DNA of 64,000 nt from Poecilobothrus nobilitatus (taxonomy: Eukaryota > Arthropoda > Insecta > Diptera > Dolichopodidae). Position 1 is the stretch's first letter. Each line of letters opens with the position of its first letter. Made by a program: the position numbers and the translations under genes. Location of the stretch: contig OX352773.1 of NCBI GenBank assembly GCA_947095535.1, forward strand, positions 1,798,001 to 1,862,000. Reading direction: 5' to 3'. Below, piece after piece: positions 24,501 through 36,082 of this stretch. The notes under the pieces are model-generated. The model worked only from the letters and a program-made list of their open reading frames with translations. It was not told the DNA's origin and ran no database searches.

Positions 24501-25037
24501 ACGTCATGATATCCAGAGCATGTAAAATGTTAGGATTTATTAAAAGAAGAGTTAAAGAATTCAATAACCTAGCAGTAACAAAGTCTCTCTACTGTTCTTT
24601 AATTCGATCTATTCTAGAATATGGTATGTAATATAATTTGGGATCCAGCTTTTCAAATAAATTCTAATAGAATTGAATCCGTTCAAAAGCAATTTCTGTT
24701 ATTTGCCCTAAGAGATCAATTTAATCTCTCTGACTATACTAATCTTCCAACTTAGTCTATTAGACTTTAATCAATAAACATGCTAACCTTATCAGTTCGC
24801 AGACAAATTTTTTCATCTTGCTTCACCTTTGATATTTTAAAGAATAACATTAATGTTCCTTATTTAAATAGTAAATTTTTAGTTAATGTGGGGGTTAGAC
24901 ATACAAGACACACTAGATTTTTAATCGAACACACTCATCGAACTGAATACGGAAGAAATGAACCAATAAACAGATGCTGCACCAATTTTAACAAATACAG
25001 TCATCTATTTTCTACATCCATTTCAAGAAACACTTAA
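21546..25037 (+). pseudogene. Decayed non-LTR retrotransposon (jockey/CR1-like LINE)
   Basis: An ORF1 remnant lies at 21546-21980. ORF2 follows in broken frames. Endonuclease: FYHNCSGMRGKL, LAITETWLN at about 22224-22330, and ILGDFNRPAISF near 22655. Reverse transcriptase: TPIHKKGDRASVENYRGIAI and EQQHGFRKGRST at 23740-23910, DFSKAFDRIDHN near 23985, SGVPQGSHLGPLLFNIF near 24150, and FADDLKIY near 24247 with the catalytic FADD. The C-terminal part has KMLGFIKRRVKEFNNL and LSVRRQIFSSCF. One frame break sits in a run of G at about 22419-22425. At least six disruptions make it inactive. The exact clade needs a phylogeny. Confidence 0.9.
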
Positions 25038-25430
25038 ATCTAAATTATACCAACATTTCTCCATTCAATGACCTTATACAACATTTTCTTATTTTTTTTG
25101 TTTCAATATGCACAAAAAAGTAATTATAATTTCACACTTACTAAACCCAGAATTCTACGTGCATTTAAGTTATTAAACTACGTTTAACTTTAGTCATCAA
25201 TTTTGGTATTATTATCATTATAGACTTAAATTTAAATTTAAATTTTTGTAGTTAATTAATGCTAGATTGTAATTTAATAACCCAAAAACAATTATATGTT
25301 TAATATATAATATGTGAAAATTTTTTTTTAATTTCTGACAAATTGTTATTTAACGCTTTTAAATAAAATTATATTAAATATTTCTTTATATTCTTTATAC
25401 TTATGATTAAGATATCAAATTACATTTTTT
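25038..25430. other. LINE 3' flank and AT-rich DNA
   Basis: Probably includes the element's 3' UTR. No poly(A) tail or target duplication could be fixed. Confidence 0.4.
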
Positions 25431-25969
25431 TATACCCGTATGAACTATGTTCAAGGGTATAATAAATTTGCCATTACGTTTGTGACACCTTAAAGGAGTC
25501 GAGCTAGATATAGTGTCAAATGTATGGATCGGCTAAGAATCGAATTTTGAGTCGATTAAGCCATGTATGTCCATCCGTCCGCACGATAACTCAAAAAATA
25601 AAGGAGCTAGGAGGCTGAAATTGTTTTTACGTCACTTTTGTAAAATTGTTAGTTTTGCTATTTAAATCCAACATCGTTCGCACGATAACTCAAAAAATAA
25701 AGGAGCTAGGAGGCTGGAATTTTTTTTACGTCACTTTTACAAAATTGTTAGTTTTGCTATTTAACTCCAGCATTTTCGGCCGCAGAGTTCGAGTAGGTGC
25801 CATACAACTTTTTTTTTTAAATGGAAATAACCCAGAGTCTATTCAATCTAGGTATCTGATATTTTGCAAATGATGATCCAGTTTTATGGCAACAACTTCT
25901 GTAAAATTTGGTTATGATGATATGACAGGTTCGGATAGTTGCCATACAACTTCTCTTTTCAAATGAAAA
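25431..25969 (+). mobile_element. Repeat family C, copy 1, left part (host of a nested C)
   Basis: Begins ttatacccgtatgaac with a near-terminal fold against tgttcaagggtata, followed by a gtccatccgtccgcacg core. It contains an extra duplicated block (cacgataactcaaaaaataa twice, about 105 bp apart). It stops at aaatgaaaa and resumes at 26994 with taactcagtg, exactly as in the uninterrupted copy at 41808-42793. Confidence 0.85.
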
Positions 25970-26993
25970 CGAGGAAGAGTGCAGTAGAGTAGACTGTGTC
26001 AACTCTGGGATACCCGTATGAACGTAATATATCCTGTTTCTATAAAACTTGATCATCTTTTAAAAACATTCAGATGTTTTAGTACCGAACTACAGAGATA
26101 TATTTATGTAAATTGTGGTGTTGTATGACAGCTACCCGAATCTATTGCGCCTAGCTTCATTAAGTTCCAAGAAATGCAAGAAGCGTGAACCGGCTGCTTT
26201 AGACCAATCAAATTTTACAAAAGTTTTTGGCATGCAACTCGACACTTTTTCACTTAATTGCATATAGCCAGCTTCAATAGACACTGAGTTATTTTCATTT
26301 AAAAAGAGAAGTTGTATGGCAGCTACCCGAACCTGTTGCACCAGCACAACCAAATTTTGCAAAAGTTGTTGCCATAAAACTTGATCATCATTTGCAAGAT
26401 TTCAGACGCCTAGCTTCATTAGGTTCCAAGAGGTGCAAGAAGCCTGAACCGGCTGCTTTAGACCAACCAAATTTTACAAAAGTTGTTGGCATGTAACTCG
26501 ACACCTCTTTACTAAATTTCAGATTCCTAGCTTCAATAAACACTGAGTTATTCCCATTTAAACAGAGAAGTTGTATGGCAGCTACCCGAACCCGCCGCAC
26601 CATCACAACCAAATTTTACAAAAATTGTTGCCATAAAACTTAATCATCATTTGCAAAATTTCAGAAACCTAGCTTGAATAGATACTGAGTTATTTCTATA
26701 TAAAGATAGAAGTTGTATGGCAGCTACTCGAACCCGCAGACCGAAAATGTTGGATTTAAATAGCAAAACTAACAATTTTGCAAAAGTGACGTAAAAAAAA
26801 ATTCAGCCCCCTAGCTCCTTTATTTTTTGAGTTATCGTGCGGACGGACGGACGTACATGGCTTAATCGACTCAGAATTCGATTCTGAGCCCATATCCATA
26901 CCTTTGACACTATATCTAGCTCGACTCCTTTAAGGTGTCACAAACGTAATGGCAAATTTATTATGCCCTTGAACATAGTTCATACGGGTATAA
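25970..26993 (-). mobile_element. Repeat family C, copy 2, complete, inserted in copy 1
   Basis: Reverse orientation, about 1,024 bp. Starts CGAGGAAGAGTGCAG, with hairpin AGAGT-A-GAC / GTC-A-ACTCT (25986-26006) and subTIR ATACCCGTATGAAC (26010-26023). It ends with the exact inverse GTTCATACGGGTAT (26978-26991) and AA. The body has several units of the cagctacccgaacc / ttttacaaaa-type repeat. The (GGAC)n core is near 26840. The interrupted C resumes without duplicated bases. Confidence 0.88.
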
Positions 26994-27316
26994 TAACTCA
27001 GTGTCTATTGAAGCTAGCTATCTGAAATTTAGTGAAAAAGTGTCGAGTTGCATGCCAAAAACTTTTGTAAAATTTGATTGGTCTAAAGCAGCCGGTTCAC
27101 GCTTCTTGCATTTCTTGGAACTTAATGAAGCTAGGCGCAATAGATTCGGGTAGCTGTCATACAACTCCACAATTTACATAAATATATCTCTGTAGTTCGG
27201 TACTAAAACATCTGAATGTTTTTAAAAAATGATCAAGTTTTATAGAAACAGGATATATTACGTTCATACGGGTATCCCAGAGTTACACAGTTTACTCTAC
27301 TGCACTCTTCCTCGTT
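26994..27316 (+). mobile_element. Repeat family C, copy 1, right part
   Basis: Continues copy 1 from taactcagtgtctattgaag to gcactcttcctcg. It is a close inverted match of 25970-26293, so the locus can fold into a long hairpin. Confidence 0.85.
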
Positions 27317-27639
27317 TATTATGAATATTGAGTATACAAATGCATATGCATACATACTTATTATTGCTTTTCGCTTTATGTTCTTAATTTATATTTTGTT
27401 AATTATGCTTTCTTATAATTTTTAAATTTAGCTTATAAAAAAGAAAAAAAAATTTATTATTTTTAAAATTATTATTAAAAAATTTTTTTTAGTTCTAAGT
27501 CATAAAAATAACTTATTTTTTGTATTGCATAATAATAAATATAATTTTAATTTTAAGAACTTTTGTAACGACCTTTTGGTTTGAATAAATAAATAAATAA
27601 ATAATGATTTCAACTATATATATAATAAATATATACTTG

Positions 27640-28487
27640 TATCATACGGTATCTTTATTTACCGTTACGCGAAACTGAATGATTGCAAAATTTTTTAACC
27701 CTTTTTTAACCCTATCTTCTAAACGGTTTCAGTTAAAACGTTGACATTTTGAGAGGAATTAGATCTTTGAAAATTTCAAGTCAATTTCAGAAAATATCTT
27801 TGTATCGTCCTCCTTTTAGAAGCTGTAAGGGTCCAAATACTAAAAATTCCCCACTTTTAAATATCTGTACCTTGAACACCTATTCAAATTTTTTTCAAGT
27901 AATACATAAAAGTTAAAGCTCCAACATTATATACTTTTATTTATATTAACAACTTTTCTTAAGAATATAATTACATTAAAATGGAAAGTGTGTTTATGTT
28001 TAGTTACATATCGAATATGTCACTCATGAATTAATGATGTATAATAACAATATTGACATATGAATACTTATTTTCGGCGTATATACTTATTTTGTTGTAT
28101 TTAGAAATTATTCTATTAATGAAATATTACTAAGGAAGTAATGCAATGTAGCGATGATGATTATATAATAATATATATGAATAATGCATTATAATATATA
28201 TTTGTTATTTTGTAGTAAGTTTAGTATAAATTAATATACATTTGCCGCTTAGTATTAAATAATATTAGGTACCTATTAGGTAATGCATAAAGATATAGTT
28301 TGAATATACCTATGTACAAACCATAGTTCTAGAAATTATAAAAATATTTTAATTATTATTACCCAAATTATTTTAAAATGCTGAAAAATTAAAAAAATAA
28401 TATTATAAGCAGAGTGACAGGCTATGAACATACTAACGGGTCGTACGGGTATCTAAGGGTTGGCAAAGGCAACTGCATTCTTCCTCG
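27640..28487 (-). mobile_element. Repeat family B, copy 9 (reverse, right half missing)
   Basis: Runs from the cataacggtaaat-type block (taccgttacgcgaaact) through cacttttaaatatctgt to gcattcttcctcg at 28487. It lies against a family C fragment, so it probably inserted in that C. Confidence 0.8.
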
Positions 28488-28912
28488 TTTTAAATGAAGA
28501 CAAGTCCAAGTCTATTGAAGCTAGCTCTTTGAAATTTTGTAAAAAGATGTCGAATTTTATGTTAACAACTTCTGTAAAATTTGGTTGGGCTAGAGATGTA
28601 GGTTCAGGCTTCTTGCATTTCTTGGAACTTAATTAAGCGTCTGGCATCTAAAATCTTATAAATGATGATCAACTTTTATGGCAACAACTTCTGTAAAATT
28701 TGGTTGTGCTTGTGCAATAGATTCGGGCAGCTGTCATACAACTCCATAATTTGCATAAATATATCTCTGTACTTAACGTCGGTACTAAGACATCTGAAAT
28801 TTTTTAAAGGATGATCAAGTTTTATAGAAACAGGGTATATTACGTTCATACGGGTATCCCAGAGTTACCACAGTCTACTCTACTGCACTCTCCTCGTTTT
28901 AACTTAGTTCTA
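28488..28912 (+). mobile_element. Repeat family C, copy 3 (right half)
   Basis: Begins aaatgaagacaag directly after the B end and runs to cccagagttaccacagtc and ctctcctcg. Two units of the aacttctgtaaaatttgg repeat are present. Confidence 0.8.
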
Positions 28913-28935
28913 TAACTAAATTATCCCGTTTTTAT

Positions 28936-29750
28936 CACATTTCCAAAAAAAATTTAAAAAATTTGCTTATTAGTTTCATTTTGCCCGTCCGTCCGTCTAT
29001 TTACAAAACTTCTACACCGTTAAAGATAAAGAAAAAAGAGGTCTCATAAAAACATTAATTTTGTGGAACAACTTTTTCATGTAGCCCCATCCATTACGGA
29101 GCTACAGCCCCTCAAACTTTGATAAAGCCCTATTTTTAAATGCGTATATCTCATGTCCTCCTTAACATTTTTGGAATCTGAAAACGCCATTCGACAGGTA
29201 TTTTTTTACCTTTGTAAATTAATATCAAAATTAAAACACAATTGTTTTTAATTTGGTATCTAAATTTAGTGTTATGTTAAAACCAAATTTCGCATGATTT
29301 TTCTACCCTCATAACTTCGGAATGTTTTTAGATAGGTTCTTGCAATTTTGAGGGCAGAAAAAACTTTTAGAATTAGTATAAGTTGCTCAGAAAACTTTTT
29401 TAGACCACCCCCTGTTTATGAGCTATTACATAGAAGTCAAAAATTGAAAATTAGCTATTTTTAAACACCTGTAACTTAGGCACCTGTACACATTTTACTT
29501 CGACAAGATATAAAAATTAAAGCTCCAGTAACATGTTTTTATGTGTGTGAACGGTTTTTCTTAGTTATATAGGGTTCCCGACTTACAGCCCCTCAACATT
29601 CTAGAAAAGTTCTATTTTCACATGTTTTCTTATTATATGAAAATTTAAAATTTTTGTGCAAGTGACAATTCTGAATAGTTTGATTTGTCTTTTGGAAATG
29701 TGCGCTTTTAAAAAACGGTGGTTTACATTCTACCCTGTTTGTTTTTTTGT
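28936..29750 (+). mobile_element. Repeat family D, copy 1
   Basis: Begins cacatttccaaaaaaaat, followed by gcccgtccgtccgtctat, aacttctacaccgttaaag and ccatccattacggagctac. It ends gtttacattctaccctg. It has about one fewer internal unit than the copies at 48.6 and 59.0 kb. Shares interior phrases with family B. Confidence 0.8.
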
Positions 29751-29907
29751 ATTTAAACATTTTGAAGTAAAAATACAATATATGTATTTCTTTGCCTTAA
29801 TTTATTCAATACTTATATATTTAAAAAGATTGCTTTTAATGTAAAATAAAAATTGCAGCAAGAAAATTAAAAATATGTATATAATATATTTATATTAGTC
29901 AATATAT

Positions 29908-29977
29908 CCAGCCAACGGCGTAGTTGTTAAGACATCGGCCTTTCATACGAAAGGTCTCGGGTTCCAACGCCGGCTGG
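29908..29977 (+). mobile_element. tRNA-like sequence (SINE2 type)
   Basis: A 70-base tRNA-like unit. A 6-bp acceptor-like stem CCAGCC/GGCTGG closes it. A box CGGCGTAGTTGTTAAGAC, an anticodon-arm-like cctttcatacgaaagg and B box GGGTTCCAACG follow. The anticodon loop is six bases and the T arm is weak, so a working tRNA is unlikely. Sister of 1080-1152. A 16-base piece (acgccgttggctatat) recurs reversed near 31391. Confidence 0.6.
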
Positions 29978-29980
29978 TTC

Positions 29981-32366
29981 ATATAGATTAATAAAAAATA
30001 ATAGAGATTTTTCTTATAATATATAATTAGTGAAATATAATTAAATTAAAAATAAGTATATATTATGTCCTATAATTTATTTGTAAATTATAATTAATAT
30101 CATATTGTAATAGCTATATAATAAAATAATAATAAAAACATATAATTCTTGTATAAGATAATAGATGGCGTAGAAATAAAAAAAAAACGCGTAGTAGTCT
30201 TGTACAATAGCTACAGCCGAGTAATCAACGGCTTAGTGAAATTAATGATTCCAGAAACTGAAGCTTATTTAAATATGAATAATAACTGACTTAGTGGATG
30301 CTTTATGCTGAGAGTATGATCCTTATAGGAGTAGCAAGGAAAAACAAAAAAATCAATATTTTTTACCACATTCTGTTTTGCAAAATTAAACATCTTTACC
30401 TCTTCAAAATTTTGATTACAAGTAAAAGTAAATAAAACAAATTATTTTCCCTAATTGAATTGAAAAAAAAATTTAATATTGTTTTTCATTTTCTTTCAAA
30501 AATTTTTTTTTTTGTCAAAGCAAAAAAAAATTGATTTCAGAACTTTCTTATTGTTATTTATCAGGATTCAAGTTGATACTTTGGAAATTGAAGGATGATT
30601 CAATTAAAATTGTAAATCACAAATTATAGATCCCATTTAGGAAAAGAAATATCGTGATACAATTACTCTGCACAGGATAAAATATAAATCTTTAAATAAA
30701 AAAATAAGTTTCCTCATTTTCTTTTAAATTAATCTGATTGTCTCCAGCTTTTAAGAAAATAAACTTTTTTCATTTTCTTTGTTATTGTTATTGTTCAGTT
30801 ACCCACTTGATACTATTCCTATATTTACAGGGGAGAAGTTGGTATACAAAAAATTGAATTTTATTATCCTTTAAAATAGTTTCAATGCAAATGAAGACTT
30901 TTTACACAAAATCTGAAAAATACAAAATAAATCATTTGATATATTAAGTAAAATAAAAGGTTTTAGGCAGTATTTTTTCTGGTAATGGTATATAATTTAA
31001 AACGACTTGAGTATAATGATGTTGATGAACTTCTCTAATAACACCAAGTACATACTTTGATTTTTCTCCCCTATGAAAAAAATATTAACTTTCAATATCA
31101 TTATTATAGATATACATACTATATCGATTTCTTTAATTTTCAATTCCTTTTATGCTGAATTTCCATGAGACCAGTATTTTTTTCATTATAATACATATTT
31201 TTAAAACTTTTTCTATATATAAGCTCTGTATTCAATATTTGTGTACCTATTACCATTTTTACCAATCAGACGAAATTAATTTAAAAAAATTCTTATTTAT
31301 TTATATATTGTTATTTTTTTTCTTTTTAATTTAATCCTATTTAGAAACGCTCTTTATTTGCTATTTGATATTTTTGATTCTGTAGAATTCTGACGCCGTT
31401 GGCTATATTTAAGATAACCATTACATACACACTAAGGTAAGGTAAAAATAGAATTTCCAATAAAAAAATTTTTTTATTTAAATTTATTTTTAATTTTAAA
31501 AAATTTCTCAAATCACTGTGAATTGATTTCCGGGGAAAAATTTAAAACTTACAAGAAGGTTATAGCTATGGTTTTGTTACAAGCTGTATACAGAATTAAG
31601 GAGAACATTGTAAAAAAGGAAAAGAAATTTCTGTTTAAAAATTTAAAACAATACAGGCCAAATAACTATTAGTTTTTCTTTTAAAAAATTAAAAAGATGG
31701 CATAGCCTTAAAATTTATTATTATCCATAAAAATTCTGCTTCTTCCTAAAAAAACTAATTATTTACTTTATTCTTAATTAACTGTGTTAAATAAAAAATA
31801 AATAAATAAATTTTACTTTTACCAACATCTAAAACTACCTAGAATGTTAAATAGATCTTATTATCAAGACAAGGTATATCAGATAAATTTGCTGCTACAG
31901 GATTGTTAACAAAATATGAACGAATTTTAAAAGCCTTCCCCTTTTTTTCATTTACAGATTATGGTGTTGAAATATATGCTTAAACATAATACATATTCCA
32001 CATCCATAAACATTATTTATAACTTTATATTAATATTACCAAAATAGATTAATTTTTTTTATAAGTTATACGTTAATATCGGTTATTGTATAAAATTTCA
32101 ACAAATTGATTCTACAAATGGACAAAAGAACCACCCAACAAAAATTATTGGTCTCTCTTTTCCTGGTTTAGCATTTTGAAATTTTTTCTTTAAATTTAAA
32201 TATGTTTGAAATCAAATGTTATTCATATTTTTGTTTTCATAACATCAATAAATATTGTTCCTTGATTTATAGACTTGTACACTATAAATAATAAAAATAA
32301 AATTATCTAATAAAAAACTAAAATAAATTAATAAAAAACTAATAATAATTATATTATTTTTTTCAG
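29981..32366. other. AT-rich intronic DNA, nothing further recognised
   Basis: Homopolymer-rich. No coding exon signal other than the acceptor tract of the exon starting at 32367. Confidence 0.6.
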
Positions 32367-32596
32367 TTAAAAGAATATGAAATAAGCGAAGTCTTTAATT
32401 TTGAGGAAGATGAACATAAATATGATTTAGTCAAAACACGAACCCATCTAGAAGTAGAACATAATCACGTGGAAATGAATAATGAATTATCAGCGAGCAT
32501 AGAAAAGGAACGTCAAAGTGAAATTAAAGTAATACCAATTGCAAACACAGAAAAAGAACGAGTACGAGCAAAACTATTAGAAAAAATGAACCCATC
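32367..32596 (+). CDS. Spondin-family gene, linker exon
   Basis: The acceptor ATTTTTTTCAG ends at 32366 and the donor GTAAGT starts at 32597. The 230-base exon continues in frame from the previous exon's phase-0 end and leaves two bases (TC) for the next. It reads LKEYEISEVFNFEEDEHKYD, then KTRTHLEVEHNHVEMNNEL and SASIEKERQSEIKV, ending in KLLEKMNPS. The acidic, charged segment is the expected linker between the Spondin_N domain and the thrombospondin repeat. No stop interrupts it. It follows an intron of about 28 kb full of transposons. Confidence 0.9.
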
Positions 32597-32673
32597 GTAA
32601 GTGCAATTCTAATTTCATAATTGTGGTTTCAAATTATATTTTGAAAAAGCAAACAAATTATATATTTTTTTTT

Positions 32674-32735
32674 ATTGCATTTCTCTGCCACATAAATGTG
32701 GACAGGAAATTACACAGCCTTTCCTGTTCAGGCGT
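32674..32735 (-). mobile_element. SINE1 3'-end fragment
   Basis: Matches the last about 60 bases of SINE1 (cctgaacaggaaaggctg, cctgtccacatttatgtgg read on the minus strand). The tRNA-like head is absent, as in a 5'-truncated retrocopy. It lies about 80 bases after the linker exon's splice donor. Confidence 0.8.
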
Positions 32736-33299
32736 GTGTATAGTGTATAGGTCTATACTTGTATAGAACGTTAACTTCCTCTAATTTTTTTCCCTTCAGA
32801 TATCACAAATCTGATAAAATTTAAATGAGATAAAAAAACATGAACTGAGATCTTGCATTTTCCAATTACATTTTTTTTGTTATTCTCTTCTTTCTAAAAC
32901 TTTTTTTTACCAATAATAGACCTATTAAAATTCCCAAAATATAGGTTAACGAAAAAACAGAATAAACAATAAATAAAGTTCATAATAAACAATCAAAAAT
33001 GAAAAAATAACTAAATAAAAATATTTTGAATTGATAATAAATAAAAATATTTTGAAAGGATTTTGTTTAGAAAAAAATTGCTTATTAGTTTGAAGCACGA
33101 TTTAATAAACTATAGGTAATGTATTTCCAAAAAGCTTTTTAAAAAACTTTAATATTAACGCGCCACTACATCGGATTGAATTCATCGCATCACTACATCG
33201 GATTGATTGAATAAATTCAAAAAATTAGAAACAATATCCTCAGTATAAAGCAAACTATTATATATTAAAAAAAAGGTGCTGACATATGTTAAAATATAA

Positions 33300-33860
33300 A
33301 GTTTGAACTCTAGGTTTGTTATTTTATCTCTAAAAAAGTATCGAAGATTCAAAGTAACAAGCGTTCAAAAATAGCAAAATTTTAATTTTTGATCTTTCGT
33401 AACTTCGAAAAGAGGGTGGATAAAATTTTTTTTCTGAGACAACTTAAGATAATATTATAAGATCTTTCTCTCCCTAAAATTACAAGTTCCTACTTAAAGT
33501 CGTTTGGAAGATACAAGCGTCGAAAAATTTGGCATATTTTAATTTCATATACCTAAAGGTAAATTCTGATATGAAATTGCAAAATTTACCTTTATATAGT
33601 TTATTATATCGTGGTTCAAAGGATAGAACTATAAATTATATTAAAAAAAAACCATATTTTCAAGTGTTTGTATCTTAGCTCCGAAATATTTGTTCAACCA
33701 ACATCAAAATAATGGCAAGAAATTTTAAATAAAGATTATAAAATTTGATATAGATCTTTCAAGATTTTGATTTTACCGTATCTCCGCAACGCTTCTAATC
33801 AAAATCTTGAAACTTTGCACGGTGAAAGGTCCTTGAGATAAGCAAACATTACTTCAGAAA
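33300..33860. repeat. Diverged interior of family B/D type
   Basis: Contains caagcgttcaaaaatagc, gtaacttcgaaaagaggg, attacaagttcctacttaaa and taccgtatctccgcaacg, phrases in the order seen in family B and D bodies. No ends found. Confidence 0.5.
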
Positions 33861-33963
33861 ATATGTAATAATATTAATATACGTTATATAATACATTATC
33901 AAATCAGAATAAAATTGGGGTGACCATTAATAATTGATACAGTTACAAAATTTTATATTAATA

Positions 33964-34983
33964 CTAGGTTACGTCACCTTTAGTGTTTATAACTGCTTCA
34001 ATTCTTCTAGGTATTGAATTCATAGGATGTTTGCATTCGTTATCTATAACCGACCATATTTCTTTAATTTTTCCCTTTAAACCAACTATAGTTTGTTGTA
34101 GATCATTCACAAGTCTCAGTTTCATTAATCCCCAGAGTGATTCAAAAGGACTTAAACCCGGACTAGATGAAGGACAGTCTAACAAATTTATGTTGCTATC
34201 TTTTAGCCAATATTTGGATTTTTTTTGTTAGTATGTGATGAGCCTCCATCTTGTAAATGCGTCGTATGAGGCTAATGTTGATATTGACCGATTTTAACTT
34301 TCATCCAAAATATTTATATATTTTTCTGTATTTATAGTCCAATCAAAAAAATGTAATTTACCCACACCCTTAGAGGCACCATGTCATGACGCTAGCCGGT
34401 AACTTCACAGTACGCTTTAGGCAGTCTCTATGGTACACTTCTTTTTTATTCTGATAATTTTTTCCTATCGTCACCTACGCAAACATCTAATTTAGATTCA
34501 TCGCTAAAAATGATGCTGCTCCACTGGTTCTGTACGCATTTGCTTTTTTTTCCCCTCATGATATTTTCCCCGTGTTTGCCTTTGGAAAAGCGTTAATAAA
34601 GGTTTTTATTTTGCCTGGAAATTTAAATGTGCTTAAAAATGTTTGTTGAAATTGGTACCCATTTCAAAATTTTTTAAATATTTTTATATTAACAAACCTT
34701 ATAAAAACCATATTTCAGCTTCTGATGATTTTGTCTGGTTCATTCTCGTCCTACTTTCTTCTCAATTTTATTTGATCATATTTCAGCCAAATTTCGAAGC
34801 GTACTTCTTCTATTTTTTCGGACAATAGAACTCAATGCTCTCATATTCCCTTGTGTCAATTTAGATGTGCGACCTCTTTTATTAACACATGTAGCTGTAG
34901 AACCACAAATTTTAAATTTTTTTTATAATATTTACTATAGTTGCTCTAGCAAATTAATTTCATTTGAAATTTCACCATAACTC
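33964..34983 (-). pseudogene. Tc1-like transposase pseudogene
   Basis: Reading the minus strand from 34983: SYGEISNEINLLEQL (first helix-turn-helix), GRTSKLTQGNMRALSS and IVRKNRRSTL (second), then further on WSSIIFSDESKLDVCVGDD, which keeps the first catalytic Asp (FSDES). Next come QDGGSSHT, KYWLKDSNINLLDCPSS, SPGLSPFESLWGLMKLRL and PRRIEAVINTKG, the usual C terminus. Several frameshifts and stops lie between blocks. FESLW stands where IENLW is usual, keeping the Glu. It is a different subfamily from the Tc1-like element at 9.3-11.7 kb. No inverted repeats were found. Confidence 0.85.
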
Positions 34984-35002
34984 TTTCCAGATATGTGTTT
35001 TT

Positions 35003-36082
35003 AGCACATTTCCAAAAAAAAATTTGAAAAAATGTGTCTATTAGTTTCACTCTGACCGTCCGTCTGTTTACAAAACTTCTATACCGTTAAAGATAGAGAA
35101 AAAAAATTTTAACCATGGTTAGGTCTCATAAAAAAATTAATGTCCTAGAACAACTTTTTCATGTATCCCCATCCATTACCGAGCTGCCGCCCCTCCAACT
35201 TTGAAAAAGCCCTATTTTTAAATGCGTATATCTCTAAATGCGTAAAAATGTTCTACTTAACATTTTTTTCAATCTGAAAACACCATTCTATAGTAATTTT
35301 CTTTACCTTTGTAAATCAATATGAAAATTATACAATTTTCTTAAATTTAGTATTTAAATTTACCGTTATGTGAAAATTAAACTTTGCATGATTTTTCTAC
35401 CTTCATAACTCCGGCACGTTCTTAAATAGGGACTTCAAATTTTGATATAAAAAAGAACTTTTAGGATTAGCATAAGTCTCCTCGGAAAATTTTTTTAGAC
35501 CACCCCCTGTTTATGAGCTATTACATAGAAGTCAAAAATTGAAAATTTGCTATTTTTAAACACATGTAACTTAGGCACTTGTACACATTTTTCTTTTTTA
35601 CATTTAAATTGACCGTTATGTAAAATGCAAATTTTGCATCATATTTCTTTCTTCGTAACGTCGGCACGGTTTTAGACAGGAACTTGAAATTTGGAGACAA
35701 GAAAGAACTTTAAGAATTAAAATAAGTTTCCTCAAAAAGTTTTTTTGTACCATCTCTCTTTTTAAAAGCTATTGGAACTCAAAACTTGAAAATTAGCTTT
35801 TTTTAGCACTTGCAACTAAGGCACCTGTACAAATTTTTGCTTCGGCAAGACATAAAAATTGAAACTTCACTAATATAATTTTACGTGTGTTAAAGGTTTT
35901 TCTTAGTTACATATGATTCCGAACTTACAGCCTTTAAAATTTCAAAAAAGTCCTATTTTCATATTTTTTCTTATTATATGAAATTTTCAAATTTTGATGC
36001 AGAGTTACAATTTTAAACAGTTTGCATTGTCTTTTGGAAATGTGCGCTTTTGAAAACCGTTGGTTCACATTCTGCCTTGTTT
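35003..36082 (+). mobile_element. Repeat family D, copy 2
   Basis: Starts AGCACATTTCC folding with AAAATGTG, followed by gaccgtccgtctgtttac. The body has about two units with the gcataatttt/ccgttatgt and gaacttttaggattag phrases. Ends gttcacattctgccttg. Confidence 0.8.

Noticed and set aside
26132..26612. Frames with repeated VRVAAIQLLFLNENNS segments
   Set aside because: Translated body units of family C, seen likewise at 42158-42629. No conserved protein is implied.
29908..29977. Functional tRNA gene
   Set aside because: Six-base anticodon loop, weak T arm and a diverged sister copy point to a tRNA-derived repeat.
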